DNA from: Kiritimatiellia bacterium
GTDB lineage: Bacteria; Verrucomicrobiota; Kiritimatiellia; RFP12; UBA1067
Direction: 5' to 3'
Length of the DNA stretch: 16,091 bases
Assembly (NCBI GenBank): GCA_016303225.1
Contig: JAEDMC010000052.1
Span: 1-16,091 of the forward strand
The translations under genes were made by a program, and so were the position numbers. This document shows, in pieces, positions 14,801-16,091 of this stretch (its first letter is position 1; each line of letters starts with the position of its first letter). The notes beneath the pieces were generated by a model. It saw nothing but the letters and a program-made list of their open reading frames with translations, searched no databases and had not been told where the DNA came from.

Positions 14801-16091
14801 TCGCGGCCACGGTCGCATACCCCTCCCCGAGAGCCCGCTCGGCCTGATCCTGAATCGGCCCGACACCATTGCGCGGCTCTCCGTCCAGCACCGCCGCGCC
14901 CTTCTTGGCGACAAGCGCCGCAACCAGCAATGATTCGTAGGGCTGGTAATGCGAACGAAACGCAATGACCGGATCGGAGCAGTAGGACTTGATGCCCTGA
15001 CTTCTGCAACTCAACGTCTCCAGCAAGGCGGTGTCGAAGATCCGCTCGATGCCGACGGTCATGCCGCCCTGAATGCGTCCGTCAAGGCAAAGGAGAATGT
15101 TGATCACCTTCTTCGTGACCGTCAGCGTACGCTCGCCCGTAAGCGCCGCGACAAGCGCGAAGACAAGCGCTGGAAAGTCCCTGTAGGAAAAATAAGACTG
15201 CCTGATCTTGGTGATCTGCCATTCGGACACGAGCGCCTCAAGGGCCTCGGCGACCTTGCCCTCGGCCAGCGCCGCGATGAAGTCCCGCGCCCGCCCCTTC
15301 ATCAGCGCCGGGACATTCCTCAGACCGTCCAGCCAATCGGAGCGCCCGCGCCAGAATGCGTATGCACCCAGCCGAATCGCACCAAACTCCTTGAGCTCCT
15401 CCGGACTCAGGTCGCGGAGCAGACGCTCATAGGCCCAATCCACATTCTCGCACAACCGGAACCCCTCGGCGAGAACATACTTGAGCAGCTCTTTCTGATC
15501 CGCAGCGGCAAAATCGCTATTCCCCGCCTGCAGATAACGACGCTCGCTCCAGGCCACCCAACGCGCGATGAACGAATCCTCGACGTCCAGAAGCGTCCCG
15601 CCGTCCCCCGTCGGATTGTCATCGTCTTCTCGAAACGAATACGAGCGATTCACAATATGCCCGAGGTTGAGAGTCCGCAGCCCCTCGCGGCAAACCTCAA
15701 TGCGCCTGCGGTGAAATCTCAGCCGATTGCGCAAGTTCCACTTGTGCTCCTCGAAAAACGGCACATGTTCGTCCAGGAAGGTCTCGAGCGTCGTTTCGGA
15801 ATAGGCACCGTACTGGGAAATCGCGTCCGCCTTCGACTGGACGGACCAGCGAGCGGAGCGGCTCAGGTTCTCCCACGCGAGTTCGTAGGCGGCGGTCGTG
15901 TACCCCCTCGGGACAATTTTCCTGATGACGCCATCGGACTCAATCGCCTCGACACCGATTGCGTCCGTCCGCCGCGGCTTGCGCGACCCGTAACGCGGCA
16001 GCTGCCAGAGCCCGTTGAGATCTTCCGCCGTCAGCGGACAGTCAAGGTAGAACAGCCATGCCGCGGCAAAAAGCTCGTTCTCGGTCAGTTC
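11811..16091 (-). CDS. SNF2-family DEAD/DEAH-like ATPase, 5' end outside the window
   Basis: At least 1426 codons; the frame is open to the right edge, so the start is missing. The C-terminal 447 residues (about 980-1426) form a complete SNF2 motor: RPYQVEGYE, motif I DDMGLGKT (1005-1012), motif II DEAQ (1102-1105), ATGTPIENRLSELWSI, LVFSQFVD, GGMGLNLTAA and motif VI ADRVHRIGQ (1365-1373). This is the bacterial HepA/RapA-like class that tracks along double-stranded DNA and remodels protein-DNA complexes. The preceding segment (WLSVTGEFTLDDG ... YVKLSDDRYLKLS) resembles the SNF2-associated region of large bacterial members. The first ~850 residues are not recognised; they include a cysteine cluster C-x4-C-x4-C-x-C-x6-C (near 14285-14355) that could bind zinc. 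The stop is TGA at 11813-11811. No nuclease, methylase or phage-defence partner is visible, so a defence role is not supported here. Confidence 0.9.
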   Translation of the reverse strand, partial: ELTENELFAAAWLFYLDCPLTAEDLNGLWQLPRYGSRKPRRTDAIGVEAIESDGVIRKIVPRGYTTAAYELAWENLSRSARWSVQSKADAISQYGAYSETTLETFLDEHVPFFEEHKWNLRNRLRFHRRRIEVCREGLRTLNLGHIVNRSYSFREDDDNPTGDGGTLLDVEDSFIARWVAWSERRYLQAGNSDFAAADQKELLKYVLAEGFRLCENVDWAYERLLRDLSPEELKEFGAIRLGAYAFWRGRSDWLDGLRNVPALMKGRARDFIAALAEGKVAEALEALVSEWQITKIRQSYFSYRDFPALVFALVAALTGERTLTVTKKVINILLCLDGRIQGGMTVGIERIFDTALLETLSCRSQGIKSYCSDPVIAFRSHYQPYESLLVAALVAKKGAAVLDGEPRNGVGPIQDQAERALGEGYATVAATLAATCKSVYDFGEDAKCATFLREAEKNGGRIVTGAPADNSSAWETALAAFEKAVKPAKGTGRRKRNHDGSRLFWVVDISEDYRGDWRAEAVGAAVSGKRAKDGEGVSLTTVSDKRLLAGEYDEILTERDRAVRSQLVKDGVLSSGFKRNCMTPKCEDLACLCGLDNLMCRELGGWTRTKDKAAEPLELRARESKIDLRTEADGSITLRVPDRATVDPRQFMLKKKQKGVFELHYCTERFAVLAGIVNRHSGGGRLRIPPEGVAKFERWIESSDSVLPFSAGGGKGGAGKSRKALNECVVRLRYAGGELSVRAAVRISRQPDVVVEPCAGLAERPVVDKKGGREVLVRDFAAERAAIAPVQEVMKPFGSAQPDARHWILDNAEEALDALSALKAASVSGAFSLEWPEGEGLRVSRLQAHTASISGGETADYWLSVTGEFTLDDGKVLSFIDLIRSFDSREGAYVKLSDDRYLKLSAVLARRVEALKGAGVERNGGLSISPAALPSLERAARETGADDELPLPEIVRSRIDRIRDVFAAGVALPAGLKCQMRPYQVEGYELLARLADCGIGACLADDMGLGKTVQLIALLLRRRKDGPSLVVAPASVVFNWRDEIARFAPTLTCAVVGQNPAAADEDVAKIAKSHDVVVTSYGVLSSREDKFAFLAWNAVVLDEAQAIKNHLTKRSKTVKTLKAKFRVVATGTPIENRLSELWSIFDFINPGMLGGESRFARELAPHGEASPRLKRLVKPLILRRLKRDVLTDLPEKEEITVPVVMGEEERHAYEATRQNAVAKLESGDRQNKIAILAELTRLRRFCCHPSLVMPAVQVSAKLERLCELLEGLRANNHRALVFSQFVDCLAIVRRALDERGWTYKYLDGATPKAEREREVAAFQSGEGDFFLISLKAGGMGLNLTAANYVVLLDPWWNPAVENQAADRVHRIGQHLPVTVYRLICKDTIEEKVVNLHAKKAALSEDVLSGGASSLSAEAMFDLLSQA

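Noticed and set aside
11811..16091. SNF2 ATPase next to toxin-antitoxin remnants as a phage-defence island (DISARM/Druantia-like)
   Set aside because: No methylase, phospholipase D, DUF1998 or nuclease partner within the window, and the gene continues off the edge. The neighbourhood alone does not support a defence system.

Overview
ORGANISM. The window is GC-rich bacterial DNA with mostly minus-strand genes. A three-module secreted beta-helix protein of the 'choice-of-anchor Q' type, decayed AAA-ATPase/PD-(D/E)XK genes, a large SNF2 ATPase and a divergent purF together suggest an uncultured PVC-group bacterium, most likely Kiritimatiellota or Lentisphaerota. This is an inference from gene types; there is no rRNA or other taxonomic marker here. 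LAYOUT. Left (1-5600): the start of an exported protein running off the left edge, an orphan nuclease domain, a 1398-residue exported beta-helix protein with a long structured leader, and a broken AAA-ATPase/nuclease gene. Centre (5623-10831): a housekeeping block with a divergent purF (minus) facing away from rlmN (plus), tRNA-Arg(CCU) convergent with rlmN, and smc in two in-frame pieces, ending at a hairpin terminator. Right (10832-16091): a toxin-antitoxin locus with a broken PIN toxin, a second smaller toxin-antitoxin-like remnant, and a SNF2-family ATPase whose 5' end lies beyond the right edge. HOW IT WORKS TOGETHER. The window is mainly independent single-gene units, not one large operon. 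Most have an almost perfect extended -10 (TGN-TATAAT) and no clear -35. In several the hexamer lies only 7-8 nt before the start codon, so the mRNAs should be leaderless or nearly so (smc, rlmN). The beta-helix gene differs: it has a -35-like TTGACT, a leader of about 150 nt with two hairpins, and a strong Shine-Dalgarno. MAIN OBSERVATION. Several loci keep their promoter, first codons and last codons but lack their middle: two AAA/nuclease genes, a PIN toxin, and smc, which has intact heads, shortened arms, no recognisable hinge and one in-frame UAG. The two decayed AAA/nuclease genes share the same promoter-to-start string and both have ATA where ATG is expected. I see no CRISPR array, insertion sequence, prophage, rRNA or complete defence operon.
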